From Pseudomonadota bacterium (GTDB lineage Bacteria; Myxococcota_A; UBA796; CAJQPC01), in assembly GCA_024228935.1 (NCBI GenBank), contig JAAESX010000094.1:1-64000 (forward strand): a DNA stretch of 64,000 nt, given 5' to 3'. The position numbers and the translations under genes are program-made. Below are positions 29,713 to 38,046 of this stretch, one piece after another (within the stretch, counting starts at the first letter, position 1; every line of letters begins with the position of its first letter). The notes beneath the pieces were generated by a model. It searched no databases and was not told the DNA's origin. It saw nothing but the letters and a program-made list of their open reading frames with translations.

Positions 29713-30677
29713 GTGAGCGTGACGCCTTCGTCGCTCGTCACGTGGCCGATGACCGTCGCGTCGGCGGGAGCATCGGCCGGTGCCATGACGGCGATCATGC
29801 CGATGCCCATGTTGAAGGTCCGGTACAGGTCACGCTCGGACAGGTCGCCTTCGCGCGCCAGCAGGTCGAAGATGCCGGGGACCTCCCACGAGCCCTTCTC
29901 GACCGTGACGCCGAGTCCGTCGGGGAGGATGCGGGGGATGTTCTCGTAGAACCCGCCGCCCGTGACGTGCACGAAGCCCTTGGCCGCCAGCTCGCGCATG
30001 GCCTTGACGTAGATGACGGTCGGCTCGAGCAGGACCTCGGACAGGGGGCGACCCAGGCCGTGCTCCTGGTCCCAGTCGAGCCCGTCGACGATGTGCCGGA
30101 CCAGCGAGTAGCCGTTGCTGTGCACCCCGCTGCTCGCGAGGCCCACCAGGACGTCGCCGGGGGTGATGGTCGAGCCGTCGATCAGCTCGTCCCGCTCGAC
30201 GATGCCGACGCTGAAGCCCGCCAGGTCGTAGTGGCCGGGGCTGTACATGCCCGGCATCTCGGCCGTCTCGCCGCCGATGAGCGCGCAGCCCGCCTGCCGG
30301 CAGCCATCGGCGATGCCCTCGACGACCTGGACCGTCACGTCGGGGGTGAGCTTGCCGGTGGCGAAGTAGTCGAGGAAGAACAGGGGCTCGGCGCCGCAGA
30401 CCGCGATGTCGTTCACGCACATCGCGACCAGGTCGATGCCGATGGTGCGGTGGTGTCCGATGCGCTGCGCGACGAGCAGCTTGGTGCCGACGCCGTCCGT
30501 CCCGCTCACCAGGATGGGGTCCCGGTACTTGGAGCCGAGCGCGAAGAGCCCGCCGAAGCCACCCAGGCCGCCCACGACCTCGGGCCGCGTCGTGCTGGCG
30601 ACGGCCCCCTTGATCCCGCGGACCACGTCCTCGCCGGCGTCGATGTCGACTCCGGCGGCTTTGTAGGCGTCGCTCAT
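29709..30677 (-). CDS. purM: Phosphoribosylformylglycinamidine cyclo-ligase (AIR synthetase)
   Basis: PurM closes the imidazole ring to form AIR in purine synthesis, using ATP. The protein has 322 residues, slightly shorter than the typical 340-350, mainly at the C-terminus. Visible blocks are the N-terminal [12 protein letters not shown] and the signature [11 protein letters not shown], the ATP-site [18 protein letters not shown], and [11 protein letters not shown] with the later [16 protein letters not shown]. It precedes purN with a 4-bp overlap. The upstream lipoprotein gene ends 18 bp before it, so this purMN pair is probably part of a longer minus-strand transcript. Confidence 0.96.
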   Translation of the reverse strand: MSDAYKAAGVDIDAGEDVVRGIKGAVASTTRPEVVGGLGGFGGLFALGSKYRDPILVSGTDGVGTKLLVAQRIGHHRTIGIDLVAMCVNDIAVCGAEPLFFLDYFATGKLTPDVTVQVVEGIADGCRQAGCALIGGETAEMPGMYSPGHYDLAGFSVGIVERDELIDGSTITPGDVLVGLASSGVHSNGYSLVRHIVDGLDWDQEHGLGRPLSEVLLEPTVIYVKAMRELAAKGFVHVTGGGFYENIPRILPDGLGVTVEKGSWEVPGIFDLLAREGDLSERDLYRTFNMGIGMIAVMAPADAPADATVIGHVTSDEGVTLT

Positions 30678-30695
30678 GGGGGGCCTCCTGCGGTC

Positions 30696-31202
30696 TTACT
30701 CGGCGCCCCCGTCATCACCCGTCTCGGTCGGGGTGAAGCCCGTTGCCACACCAACGTTGCTGACCTCGTTCTCGCTGTCGGTGATCCGGACGGCGAAGTC
30801 CATCTGCGTGTCGTAGGGGATGCCGCCGCCGACCTGCAGGTACAGGCCGACCGTCTCGGCCGTCTGGGCGCAGGGGCTCGCGTCGCTGTTCGGCACGAAG
30901 CTGCTGGAGCCTTGGGGGTCGCCGCTGCTGTCGACGGCGCCGTCCGGCTCCTCGTCCCACCACAGGTCCATGGTGACGAAGTCCAGGTTGCCGTCCTCGT
31001 CCGCGACGTCGGCCCAGATCAGGACCGTGGGGAACAGCTCGCCCTCGAAGTCCTGGTTGCCGCCGTTCTCGGTCGTCACGTTGCTGACCACGGGGTCGCT
31101 GCCGAAGCACTCGACCGCGTCCGAGTCGCTGCCGGTGAGCGGGATGCCGCCGGAGTCTTCGCCGGTCGTCTTGGTGCACGCGAGTGCCAGAAGCAGGGTC
31201 AT
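30696..31202 (-). CDS. Small acidic lipoprotein, function unknown
   Basis: A 168-residue lipoprotein. From the ATG at 31202, MTLLLALAC places the lipobox cysteine at residue 9, followed by an acidic, low-complexity start (TKTTGEDSGG) and a beta-rich body with many Asp, Gly and Thr residues, such as DEDGNLDFVTMDLWWDEEPDG. That pattern resembles a calcium-binding or immunoglobulin-like surface domain, but no family is recognised. An earlier in-frame start would add a basic, Arg/Ser-rich stretch lacking a signal, so it is rejected. A GAGGAGACG ribosome site precedes the chosen ATG. It lies between an alpha/beta hydrolase lipoprotein and purM. Confidence 0.7.
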   Translation of the reverse strand: MTLLLALACTKTTGEDSGGIPLTGSDSDAVECFGSDPVVSNVTTENGGNQDFEGELFPTVLIWADVADEDGNLDFVTMDLWWDEEPDGAVDSSGDPQGSSSFVPNSDASPCAQTAETVGLYLQVGGGIPYDTQMDFAVRITDSENEVSNVGVATGFTPTETGDDGGAE

Positions 31203-31227
31203 GTCGTCTCCTCGATGTGTCCGGAAG

Positions 31228-32163
31228 CTACGGCGTGCAGCCGTGCCGTGCCAAGAAATCCTCGATGGTCGCGGCGTACTCGGCGAATCCGGTCTCCGGC
31301 ACGCCGACGTTCGAGATGCCGTGGTGGGCGCCCTCGAACACCTCGAACTCGGCCGGGCCGCCGGCATTGTCGACGAACGCGCGCTCGGTCTCGACGGGGA
31401 ACTTGTCGTCCAGTTCGCCGACCAGGACGAGCAGGGGCCCCTCGTAGTCGCGGATCTTCTCGGTGTTCTCGTACTCGCCGGTCGTGAAGAGCGAGGCCGG
31501 CAGCTCGAGCCCGGTCGCGTCTGAGCCGGTGGGCGTGATCCCGGGGAAGGGAACCTCGAGCACGGTCGCGCAGCCGGGGCGCAGCAGGGACTGCTCGACC
31601 GCGGGGATGGCGCCCAGCGAGTTGGCGTAGATCACGAGCTCGGCCGGGTCTGTGTCCAGCTCGCCGATGGTGAAGTCCAGGACCTCGGAGGCATCCGCCA
31701 GGAAGGTCGGGCCGTCGGGCGCCGAGGGAGGCTCGCTCCGGCCGTAGCCCCGGTAGTCCCAGGCGACGACGCGGTAGCCCGCCTCGTGGAGCATGCGGAT
31801 GCGCGGCGCATAGTGCTCGATCCCGGCGTAGTTGCCGTGGTTGTAGAGCAGCGTCAGGCCGGCGGTGGCGGGGTTCTCGCCGTGGCTCTCCAGCACGACG
31901 ATGTCCAACTCGCCGATGCCGTCGCTGGTGACCAGCACGTGGTCGGACCAGTCGGCGACGGGGCGGATCGACTCGCCCTCGGCCAGCGTCTGGTCCATCC
32001 ACTCGTACTCGCGCTGCCAGTCGTACTCCTCGGAGCAGGGCAGGCAGACCTTGTCCCAGGACGACTCGACGTCCTGGCAGGTCGACTCGCCGACGACGGT
32101 GCAGTGCCGCGGGTTGTGGACCAGCGTGTCCAGCGTCATGCAGGCGGAGAGAAGCCAGATCAC
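31228..32163 (-). CDS. Alpha/beta-hydrolase lipoprotein
   Basis: A 311-residue exported hydrolase. The signal MIWLLSAC (GTG start) has its lipid cysteine at residue 8. After a Cys-rich segment (about residues 21-43, four cysteines that may form disulfides) comes an alpha/beta-hydrolase fold: oxyanion strand LLYNHGNYAG, DYRGYGRSE, nucleophile elbow YANSLGAIP, acid in VGELDDKFP and histidine in GAHHG. The first glycine of the usual G-x-S-x-G is alanine, a variation that some of these BAAT/FrsA-like hydrolases show. It is likely an esterase or thioesterase; the substrate is unknown. The GTG overlaps the stop of the barrel-like gene upstream (GTGA). Confidence 0.8.
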   Translation of the reverse strand: MIWLLSACMTLDTLVHNPRHCTVVGESTCQDVESSWDKVCLPCSEEYDWQREYEWMDQTLAEGESIRPVADWSDHVLVTSDGIGELDIVVLESHGENPATAGLTLLYNHGNYAGIEHYAPRIRMLHEAGYRVVAWDYRGYGRSEPPSAPDGPTFLADASEVLDFTIGELDTDPAELVIYANSLGAIPAVEQSLLRPGCATVLEVPFPGITPTGSDATGLELPASLFTTGEYENTEKIRDYEGPLLVLVGELDDKFPVETERAFVDNAGGPAEFEVFEGAHHGISNVGVPETGFAEYAATIEDFLARHGCTP

Positions 32164-32846
32164 TCGTCACCCCCGAAGCGGTAGGAGAAGCCCAGCGTCG
32201 GCTGGATCGCCCCCCGTCCGTCGGGCATCCACGGGATGGCGTCCGAGATGCGGGGCTGGTTCACGGCGAGCCAGCGGACCTCGAGCTGGACCCCCAGGCG
32301 TCGGCGCCGCAGCTCGGCCCCCGCGAACGGCGACAACAGCAGGCCGGGATTCCGTACGTCGAGGTACTCGGCCGCACCGACGTAGAGCAGGCTCTCGCCG
32401 AGCTTCCAGCTGGCGGTCAGCTCGAGCTGGTCGATGAGCAGCCAGGACCGGTCGTCCTTCGTCGTGTCCATGTGGTTGCTGTAGACGTACAGCCGGTCGG
32501 CCACGGACAGCGCCGGCCACGGCCCGGACTCGGGGTCCAGGAGCAGCCACCCGGCGCCGACGTGCAGCCCGGCCTGGCCGAACGCGATGGCGGTCAGGTT
32601 GACGCCGTAGTTCACGTCCAGCGGCCGGTCGGCGAGCGTCGTCACGCCGGATCGGCCCTCGACGACCGCGCTCGGGACCGGGATCGGTGCGCCCATGTCG
32701 AGCAGGGCTCCCCCGACGGTCAGGCCGGCGGCGTGCTCTCCAGGCGACAGGGGCCGGGCGGTGTTCATGGTGCCGCAGCCGACCAGACTGAGGAAGGCGT
32801 GTGTCAGGACGAGGAGGCTCACACCGCGGGTGTTAGCAGGCGACAT
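32160..32846 (-). CDS. Outer-membrane-type lipoprotein, unknown function
   Basis: A 228-residue protein with a lipobox-like LSLVGC after a signal and alternating hydrophobic/polar strands (for example LTAIAFGQAGLHVGAGWLLL and LTASWKLGESLLYVGAAEYL) that suggest a small beta-barrel, ending in an aromatic residue-containing strand (LGFSYRFGGDE). A barrel at the outer membrane is inferred. The first ATG at 32846 sits in the same CATG as the ATG of the divergent hydrolase; a GTG at 32822 would start the same signal at VSLLVLTHAF and leave room for promoters, so the start is uncertain. It heads the minus-strand run to 18.5 kb. Confidence 0.65.
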   Translation of the reverse strand: MSPANTRGVSLLVLTHAFLSLVGCGTMNTARPLSPGEHAAGLTVGGALLDMGAPIPVPSAVVEGRSGVTTLADRPLDVNYGVNLTAIAFGQAGLHVGAGWLLLDPESGPWPALSVADRLYVYSNHMDTTKDDRSWLLIDQLELTASWKLGESLLYVGAAEYLDVRNPGLLLSPFAGAELRRRRLGVQLEVRWLAVNQPRISDAIPWMPDGRGAIQPTLGFSYRFGGDE

Positions 32847-32874
32847 GTCCGATCGCCCAGGAAATGTGACCCGG

Positions 32875-33624
32875 ATGTACCGCTATCTTCGCGGTCAGCT
32901 CGGGAGCGTCCGGCGGGTCTACGTGAAGGGAAACGAGATCGTTCGCCGCGGTGACCTCGGCACGCGCGAGCAGACGGTGCTGCTCCTGCACGGCTTCATG
33001 CAGACCCGCGCCGTGTGGTCGGTGATGGAGGACCGCCTCCGCTACGACGGGTACGGCGTGTTCAGCTTCGACCTGGGCGGGCTGTTCTACCGGTTCAACA
33101 CCAAGCCGATCGGCGAGCTCGGCGAGCAGATCGCGGAGAAGATCGAGCGCATCTGCACCCGGTACGGCCTGGAGAGCTTTCACGTCATCGGTCACAGCAA
33201 GGGCGGGATCATCGCCCGGCACTATGTGCAGCACCACGGTGGCGCTCGGCGCGTCCGATCGCTCACGACGCTCGGCACCCCGCATCACGGCACGCCCACG
33301 GCGCTCCTCGGCGTGGCGATGTTCGGTGGCGGGCTGCTGTCGAAGAGCCCGCTCGAGATGCTTCCGCGCAGCAAGTTCCTGAAGGACCTGGCCCAGGACA
33401 CGTTCCCGGCGCACATCCCGATGACGAGCATCTACAGCAAGGGCGACCTCGTCTGTCCGCACTTCTGCTCGGTCCTGCGCCCACGACAGGGCGAGACCAG
33501 CATGCGGAACGTGCACGTCCCGGGCATCGGACACACCGCGCTCTGCCACGACCCGGCCGTGTACCTCGAGGTGCGACAGTCGCTGGCCGACGCCTCCGCC
33601 TTGTGGCGTGAGCGGCGTCGGTAG
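32875..33624 (+). CDS. Alpha/beta hydrolase, lipase/PGAP1-like
   Basis: A 249-residue soluble alpha/beta hydrolase. The first strand carries LLLHGFMQT with its oxyanion hole, the nucleophile elbow is IGHSKGGIIA, followed by the TLGTPHHGT block that is typical of triacylglycerol lipases and PGAP1-like esterases, and the acid and histidine fit SKGDLVCPHF and IGHTALCH. The start could be at ATG 32845 (MSDRPGN), but this overlaps the start of the divergent gene; ATG 32875 (MYRYLRG) leaves a free spacer and is preferred. No signal peptide is seen, so a cytoplasmic esterase is likely. It converges with the kinase gene 5 bp downstream. Confidence 0.8.
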   Translation: MYRYLRGQLGSVRRVYVKGNEIVRRGDLGTREQTVLLLHGFMQTRAVWSVMEDRLRYDGYGVFSFDLGGLFYRFNTKPIGELGEQIAEKIERICTRYGLESFHVIGHSKGGIIARHYVQHHGGARRVRSLTTLGTPHHGTPTALLGVAMFGGGLLSKSPLEMLPRSKFLKDLAQDTFPAHIPMTSIYSKGDLVCPHFCSVLRPRQGETSMRNVHVPGIGHTALCHDPAVYLEVRQSLADASALWRERRR

Positions 33625-33629
33625 GAGCG

Positions 33630-35312
33630 CTACTCGGTCTCTTCGCCTTCCGGAGCGGGCGCGGGGGCGGGCTCGGAGCCGGCCGAGTCGATCGACTGGC
33701 AGCAGCGGAAGGTGAGGGTGCTCTCGGCGTAGTCGGCGGCCTCGTCCACGGAGAAGGCGCATCGGGCGCCACGCTCGGGGTTGCCGCGCTGGCCACCCTT
33801 CACGATGAGTCGCGAGCCGCTGCCCTTGGTCGTCCCGGTCCACTCGCGGAAGCCACCGCTCATGTCGATGACGCCGTAGCCGCTGACGCACTGCTCGCGG
33901 CCGCCGAGCTTGTAGGGCTCGTCCATGGCGCCACCACACATGGTCGCGTCCCAGGTGTCGCCGTAGCTGTAGATGTAGTTTCCGGGACCCTTGCAGGCCT
34001 TCTCCCACTCGGCCGAGGTGCAGAGGCGCTTGCCCTGGTCCTCGCACGCCTGGGCGGCGTCCTTCTGGCTGACCTTGCCCGCGGGGAGCTGGCCGGGGCG
34101 GTTCGGGAACTCGTACCGGTCGATGTAGAAGTCTTCGACGTCCGTGACGCGGGCGAGCGCCTCGCTCGGCGAGGCCATCGAGCCGTCCTCAGAGTGCAGG
34201 CGACCGCTGACGTAGGTGCCGCCGGGGATCCAGACCATGTCCGGCCGTGCGGCGATCATCGTCTGGACGATGGCGTCCGAGGGGAGGGGGTTCTCGGCCA
34301 GGACCTGCTTGCGGACGAGCTCGTCCTGCTCGACCTTGCCCAGCGTCGCGTCGACCGGATCGCGGCCGGCGATGTACAGACCGGCGAGCGCGATGACCGC
34401 CGTTCCGATGCCGATGCCGATCAGGATGTTGGTCAGGTTCGTCTTCCGCGGCGCTTCCTGCATCTCCAGGTTGAACGACCGCTGGATGTCGAAGACCATG
34501 TCCTTCGCAGTCGGGTACCGGTCGCCCTGGTCCGGCGAGAGGCCGAGCTCGACGAGGTGGTCGACGTGGTTCGGCAGATCCTCCCGGACCTGGGTCGGCG
34601 AGAGGAACGTGCCGCGCGGGACCTGGCCGCACAGCAGCTCGTAGAGGATGGTCCCCACCGAGTAGATGTCCGCCTGGGGCGAGCCCTCGGAGCCGTAGCC
34701 CGAGAGTTCGGGCGCCAGGTAGGGCGAGTCCATGTCCGAGCTGTACCGGTCGCCGATGTTCTCGGGGTCGAACATGTCGACCAGACCGAGGTCCGTGATC
34801 TTGATGGTCCGGACCACCTTCGAGCCGCCGGGGCCCGAACGCTGGGTGTGGACCAGGATGTTCTCGGGCTTCAGGTTCCGATGGATGAGGCCGGCGTCGT
34901 GGCCGACCTGCAGTGCCTCGAGCACCTTGATCACGATCTGGCAGGCATCCTGCAGCGTGAAGGCCTGCTCGCTGCCCAGGTACTCGTCCATCACCTGTCG
35001 CAGGGACTGGGACTTGAAGTACTCCTGGACCAGGTAGGTCAGGCCGTTGTGCTCGTTGATCTCGCCATAGCGGACGAGGCCCGTGTGGCGGACCTTCTTG
35101 CCGTTCTGGAACGCCTTCTTGAGCTTGTCCCCCGCACCGTCGCCTTCCAGCAGGTGCGGCATGACGAACTTCAGCGCGACGTGCTTTCCGCTCGCGATGT
35201 GCCTGGCGAGGTACGTCTTGCCAAAGACGCCGTCCCCCAGGTGGTTCTCGATTTCGTATTTACGGGAGACGACATCGCCTCGCCCAAAGGTCAGCCTCGA
35301 ATCGTCAGCCAC
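33630..35312 (-). CDS. Ser/Thr (pseudo)kinase fused to formylglycine-generating-enzyme-like domain
   Basis: A 560-residue membrane protein. Residues 15-290 are an eukaryotic-like kinase with a Gly loop (LGDGVFGKTY) and Lys at K48 in HVALKF, but the catalytic HRD is HRN (144-146, in LIHRNLKPEN), replacing the catalytic base Asp by Asn; DFG is DLG (174-176). The codon there is AAC, so the change is in the DNA. A membrane helix follows at about 310-330 (ILIGIGIGTAVIALAGLYI). The extracytoplasmic part (about 370-545) is an FGE-sulfatase (SUMF1-like) domain: MVWIPGGTYVSG, FYIDRYEFPN, RLCTSAEWEKACKG, GGFREWTG. It probably senses an outside ligand; phosphotransfer is doubtful. Confidence 0.88.
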   Translation of the reverse strand: MADDSRLTFGRGDVVSRKYEIENHLGDGVFGKTYLARHIASGKHVALKFVMPHLLEGDGAGDKLKKAFQNGKKVRHTGLVRYGEINEHNGLTYLVQEYFKSQSLRQVMDEYLGSEQAFTLQDACQIVIKVLEALQVGHDAGLIHRNLKPENILVHTQRSGPGGSKVVRTIKITDLGLVDMFDPENIGDRYSSDMDSPYLAPELSGYGSEGSPQADIYSVGTILYELLCGQVPRGTFLSPTQVREDLPNHVDHLVELGLSPDQGDRYPTAKDMVFDIQRSFNLEMQEAPRKTNLTNILIGIGIGTAVIALAGLYIAGRDPVDATLGKVEQDELVRKQVLAENPLPSDAIVQTMIAARPDMVWIPGGTYVSGRLHSEDGSMASPSEALARVTDVEDFYIDRYEFPNRPGQLPAGKVSQKDAAQACEDQGKRLCTSAEWEKACKGPGNYIYSYGDTWDATMCGGAMDEPYKLGGREQCVSGYGVIDMSGGFREWTGTTKGSGSRLIVKGGQRGNPERGARCAFSVDEAADYAESTLTFRCCQSIDSAGSEPAPAPAPEGEETE

Positions 35313-35387
35313 GTTCAGCTACTCCGTCCGGCCGGTGCGTCCACCGGGGTGCATGCAGCACATCGATCGGAAACTATCACAGCTGCG

Positions 35388-37094
35388 TCAAGACCTACTG
35401 CCAGCGAAGAAACGCACCACGGCGGCGAGTCGACGGCGCCACGCCTCCGGGCGGAGCTGGTTGCCGAGCAGGATGTGGGTGACCAGTCCGACCCACATCG
35501 CCACGGCCACGCCGAGGGCGATGACTCCGGCCACGAACGTCAGCGGCACGTCGAGCGGGCGAGGGTCCCAGGTCGTGACCAGGACGGAGCCCGAGACCAG
35601 GAGCGCCATAGCGCACAGGGCCAAGGACATTCGGAGCGCAGCGTTCCGGATCTCCTCACGAAGGAGGTCCGACTCCGGGTCCTGGGTGATGAAGCGCAGC
35701 TGGCCGCGGTCGATGTCCAGCAACAGCTGGTTGAGCTGGGTTGGTAGCTGCTTGAACCCGCCCTGGGCCTGCACCAGCATCTTCATCATCTCGGCGCTGA
35801 CCCGCTCGGGTGCCATGCGCTCGGTCATCAGTCGCTTCGCGTGCGGACGGATGAGCTCGACCGGATCACTGTCGGGCGCCCGGCTGCGCAGGATGCCGTC
35901 GACGATCGAGCTGGCGCGTGCGAGCAGGGCGTACTCGGGCACGAGCTTGATCTGGAACGCCGAGGCGACCTGGATGAACTCGACGAGGCTCGCCTGGGTC
36001 GAGAGGTCCCGCAGGCTGGCCCCGTGGTACTTCATCATCATCCGCTCGATCTCGCCGCGGAAGGCCTTCAGGTCGACCCGGCCTTCGAGCCCACCTGCGT
36101 GGTAGATGCAGAGCGCGAGCGTCTCGGCGTCCTGGAACACCAGCGAGACGATGACGGTGACGAGCGTGTCCCGCATGTCCGCCGTGAGCGAGCCACACAG
36201 GCCGAAGTCCAGGAACGCGAGCTTCCCGTCCTCGGTCAGCAGCAGGTTCCCCGGATGGGGGTCCGCGTGGAAGAAGCCGTGCTCGAAGATCTGGGCGACG
36301 GTGGCGTCGACCAGGTGGTGGAGCGTGGGCCGTAGGCGGCCGTCGTCGTCCGCCACCTGGGACAGCGGCACGCCGACGATGCGCTCCATGACCAGCAGCC
36401 GACTGGAGGTCCAGCGGGCGTGGATGCGGGGCACGACGACCCAGTCGTCCTGGGCGAAGCACTCGCGGAACCGGGCGGCGTTGCGGGCCTCCTGCTGGAA
36501 GTCGAGCTCCTGCAGGATGGCGCGCTCGAGCTCGCGCACGATGGCCACCGGGGTGTAGACGCCGGGGAGAGTGAGCCGGCCGTCGAGCAGCGTGGCCAGC
36601 GAGTGCAGGATGTGCAGGTCGGACCGGATGGTCTGCTGGATGCCGGGTCGCTGGATCTTGATGGCGACCTGCTCGCCGCCGACGAGTCGCGCCAGGTGGA
36701 CCTGGGCGATGCTGGCGCTGGCGACCGAGGTCTCCTCGACCTCCTCGAAGACCTGGTCGAGCGGACACCCGAGCTCACTGAGCAGGACCTCCTGAGCCTC
36801 GTCCCAGCCGACCGGTGGGACATCGTCCTGGAGCTTCTGGAGCTCGGTGATCAGGGCCTGCGGAACCATGTCCGGGCGCACCGACAGCGTCTGCCCGAGC
36901 TTGACGAAGGTGGGGCCCAGCTCGACCAGGACCTCGCGCGTTCGAACGGCCCAGCTCCCGTCATCGTCGATCTCGGCGACATCCGCGTACTGATCCCAGC
37001 CGGCTGCCTGGAGCAGGCCACCGAAGCCATGCCGGGTCAACACGCCGGCGATCTCGCGGACGCGTCCCAGGTCGCGGACGTCGATGTGGGCCAT
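35388..37094 (-). CDS. ubiB: ABC1/UbiB-family atypical kinase
   Basis: A 568-residue UbiB/Coq8-like protein. The defining KxGQ motif is at K65-LGQ68 in FVKLGQTLSVRPD, the Ala-rich nucleotide loop is SVASASIAQVHLA, and the catalytic loop is HADPHPGNLLL with DFG in LAFLDFGLCG. Two C-terminal hydrophobic segments (LALCAMALLVSGSVLV and LTFVAGVIALGVAVAM) anchor it in the membrane, as in bacterial UbiB. UbiB supports ubiquinone biosynthesis and lipid trafficking, likely as an ATPase. No ubi gene lies close, so which quinone it serves cannot be inferred. It starts 73 bp from the divergent lipoprotein gene and is 75 bp upstream of the kinase gene. Confidence 0.92.
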   Translation of the reverse strand: MAHIDVRDLGRVREIAGVLTRHGFGGLLQAAGWDQYADVAEIDDDGSWAVRTREVLVELGPTFVKLGQTLSVRPDMVPQALITELQKLQDDVPPVGWDEAQEVLLSELGCPLDQVFEEVEETSVASASIAQVHLARLVGGEQVAIKIQRPGIQQTIRSDLHILHSLATLLDGRLTLPGVYTPVAIVRELERAILQELDFQQEARNAARFRECFAQDDWVVVPRIHARWTSSRLLVMERIVGVPLSQVADDDGRLRPTLHHLVDATVAQIFEHGFFHADPHPGNLLLTEDGKLAFLDFGLCGSLTADMRDTLVTVIVSLVFQDAETLALCIYHAGGLEGRVDLKAFRGEIERMMMKYHGASLRDLSTQASLVEFIQVASAFQIKLVPEYALLARASSIVDGILRSRAPDSDPVELIRPHAKRLMTERMAPERVSAEMMKMLVQAQGGFKQLPTQLNQLLLDIDRGQLRFITQDPESDLLREEIRNAALRMSLALCAMALLVSGSVLVTTWDPRPLDVPLTFVAGVIALGVAVAMWVGLVTHILLGNQLRPEAWRRRLAAVVRFFAGSRS

Positions 37095-37167
37095 GGGGAG
37101 ACCCTACCAACCCTGGACAACTCCGGCTGGCGCCCGGGTAGGGTGCACGCTCAACCGAGAGAGCCAC

Positions 37168-38046
37168 GTGCCCCTGTTCCTCCTCCTCGGATGTCCACCC
37201 TCGGATGGGCCCTGCAGCACGTGCGAGCTGACCGACGCGAACAACTACAGCTACACGTCGGAGCTGTCCCTCGAGGTGGTCCCGATGGCCGCGGTCACCG
37301 ACGTGGTCGTGGACTGGTCGGGGCTGACGGTCGACCTGAACGGGCTCCCGGTGGACCCCACCGAGCTGAACGAGGCCAAGCTCATCGTCTTCCAGGCGCT
37401 CGACTACGAGGGCCTCATCGCCGGCCTGGAGGAGGACACGCTCGTGCAGTCCGAGGCCACCGTGTTCGCGACCTGCGAGACCACGGCCGCGTCGTGCTCG
37501 CTGTCCGAGTTCACGCTGTTCGGCCAGATCCTGAACCTGGATGACGAGTTCGCCGCCGAGTCCGGGTTGTGGCTGGTGGTCCTCGGTCGACAGGGCGAGC
37601 AGGGCATGGCCGCCGGCATCATCCTCGAGCCGCTGACGGGCGAGACGGAGACCGAGGCGTTGGTCCTGGACGGGAGCGGCAGCCTGGTCGCCGACATCGA
37701 TCTGGGCTCGCTGGACCCCCTGGTCGCGGCGCCGGACGCCGAGATCTCCTGGGCCGAGGTGGAGCACGACGTCCTGGGGCGCGAGCTGCGCGTCCAGACG
37801 CTCGATGTCGCGCGCGTCGGCCGGTACGACCTGTCGGTGGGCGAGCTGGAGCCCCGGTTCGCCGAGCTGCGCGATCTGTCCGCCGAGGAGTGGCGTGTGC
37901 CGTTCACGGGGACCACGTCGCTCGACCTGGCCGAGCTCGAGGGCTTCCCGGGGCTCGACACCGAGAGCGTGTGGCTGCTGGCGCTGGAGTGCTCGCAGTG
38001 CACCCACCCGGCGCCTCCGGTGCTGACCGTGCTGACGACGGAGTGA
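37168..38046 (+). CDS. Lipoprotein of unknown function
   Basis: A 292-residue lipoprotein that I do not recognise. The GTG at 37168 follows a GAGAGAG-like site and gives the signal VPLFLLLGC with the lipid cysteine at residue 9; two further cysteines (CSTC) lie 6 and 9 residues later. The body is beta-rich and acidic, with repeated E/D-V-rich strands and few lysines. An earlier in-frame ATG would add residues with no signal features. The stop overlaps the GTG of the arylsulfotransferase-like lipoprotein downstream, so the two form an operon with the second paralogue. A substrate-binding or partner role for that enzyme pair is speculation. Confidence 0.6.
   Translation: MPLFLLLGCPPSDGPCSTCELTDANNYSYTSELSLEVVPMAAVTDVVVDWSGLTVDLNGLPVDPTELNEAKLIVFQALDYEGLIAGLEEDTLVQSEATVFATCETTAASCSLSEFTLFGQILNLDDEFAAESGLWLVVLGRQGEQGMAAGIILEPLTGETETEALVLDGSGSLVADIDLGSLDPLVAAPDAEISWAEVEHDVLGRELRVQTLDVARVGRYDLSVGELEPRFAELRDLSAEEWRVPFTGTTSLDLAELEGFPGLDTESVWLLALECSQCTHPAPPVLTVLTTE

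Noticed and set aside
26566..29949. 1127-codon plus-strand frame opposite AKR, M1 peptidase and purN
   Set aside because: Spans several well-supported minus-strand genes and has no domain.
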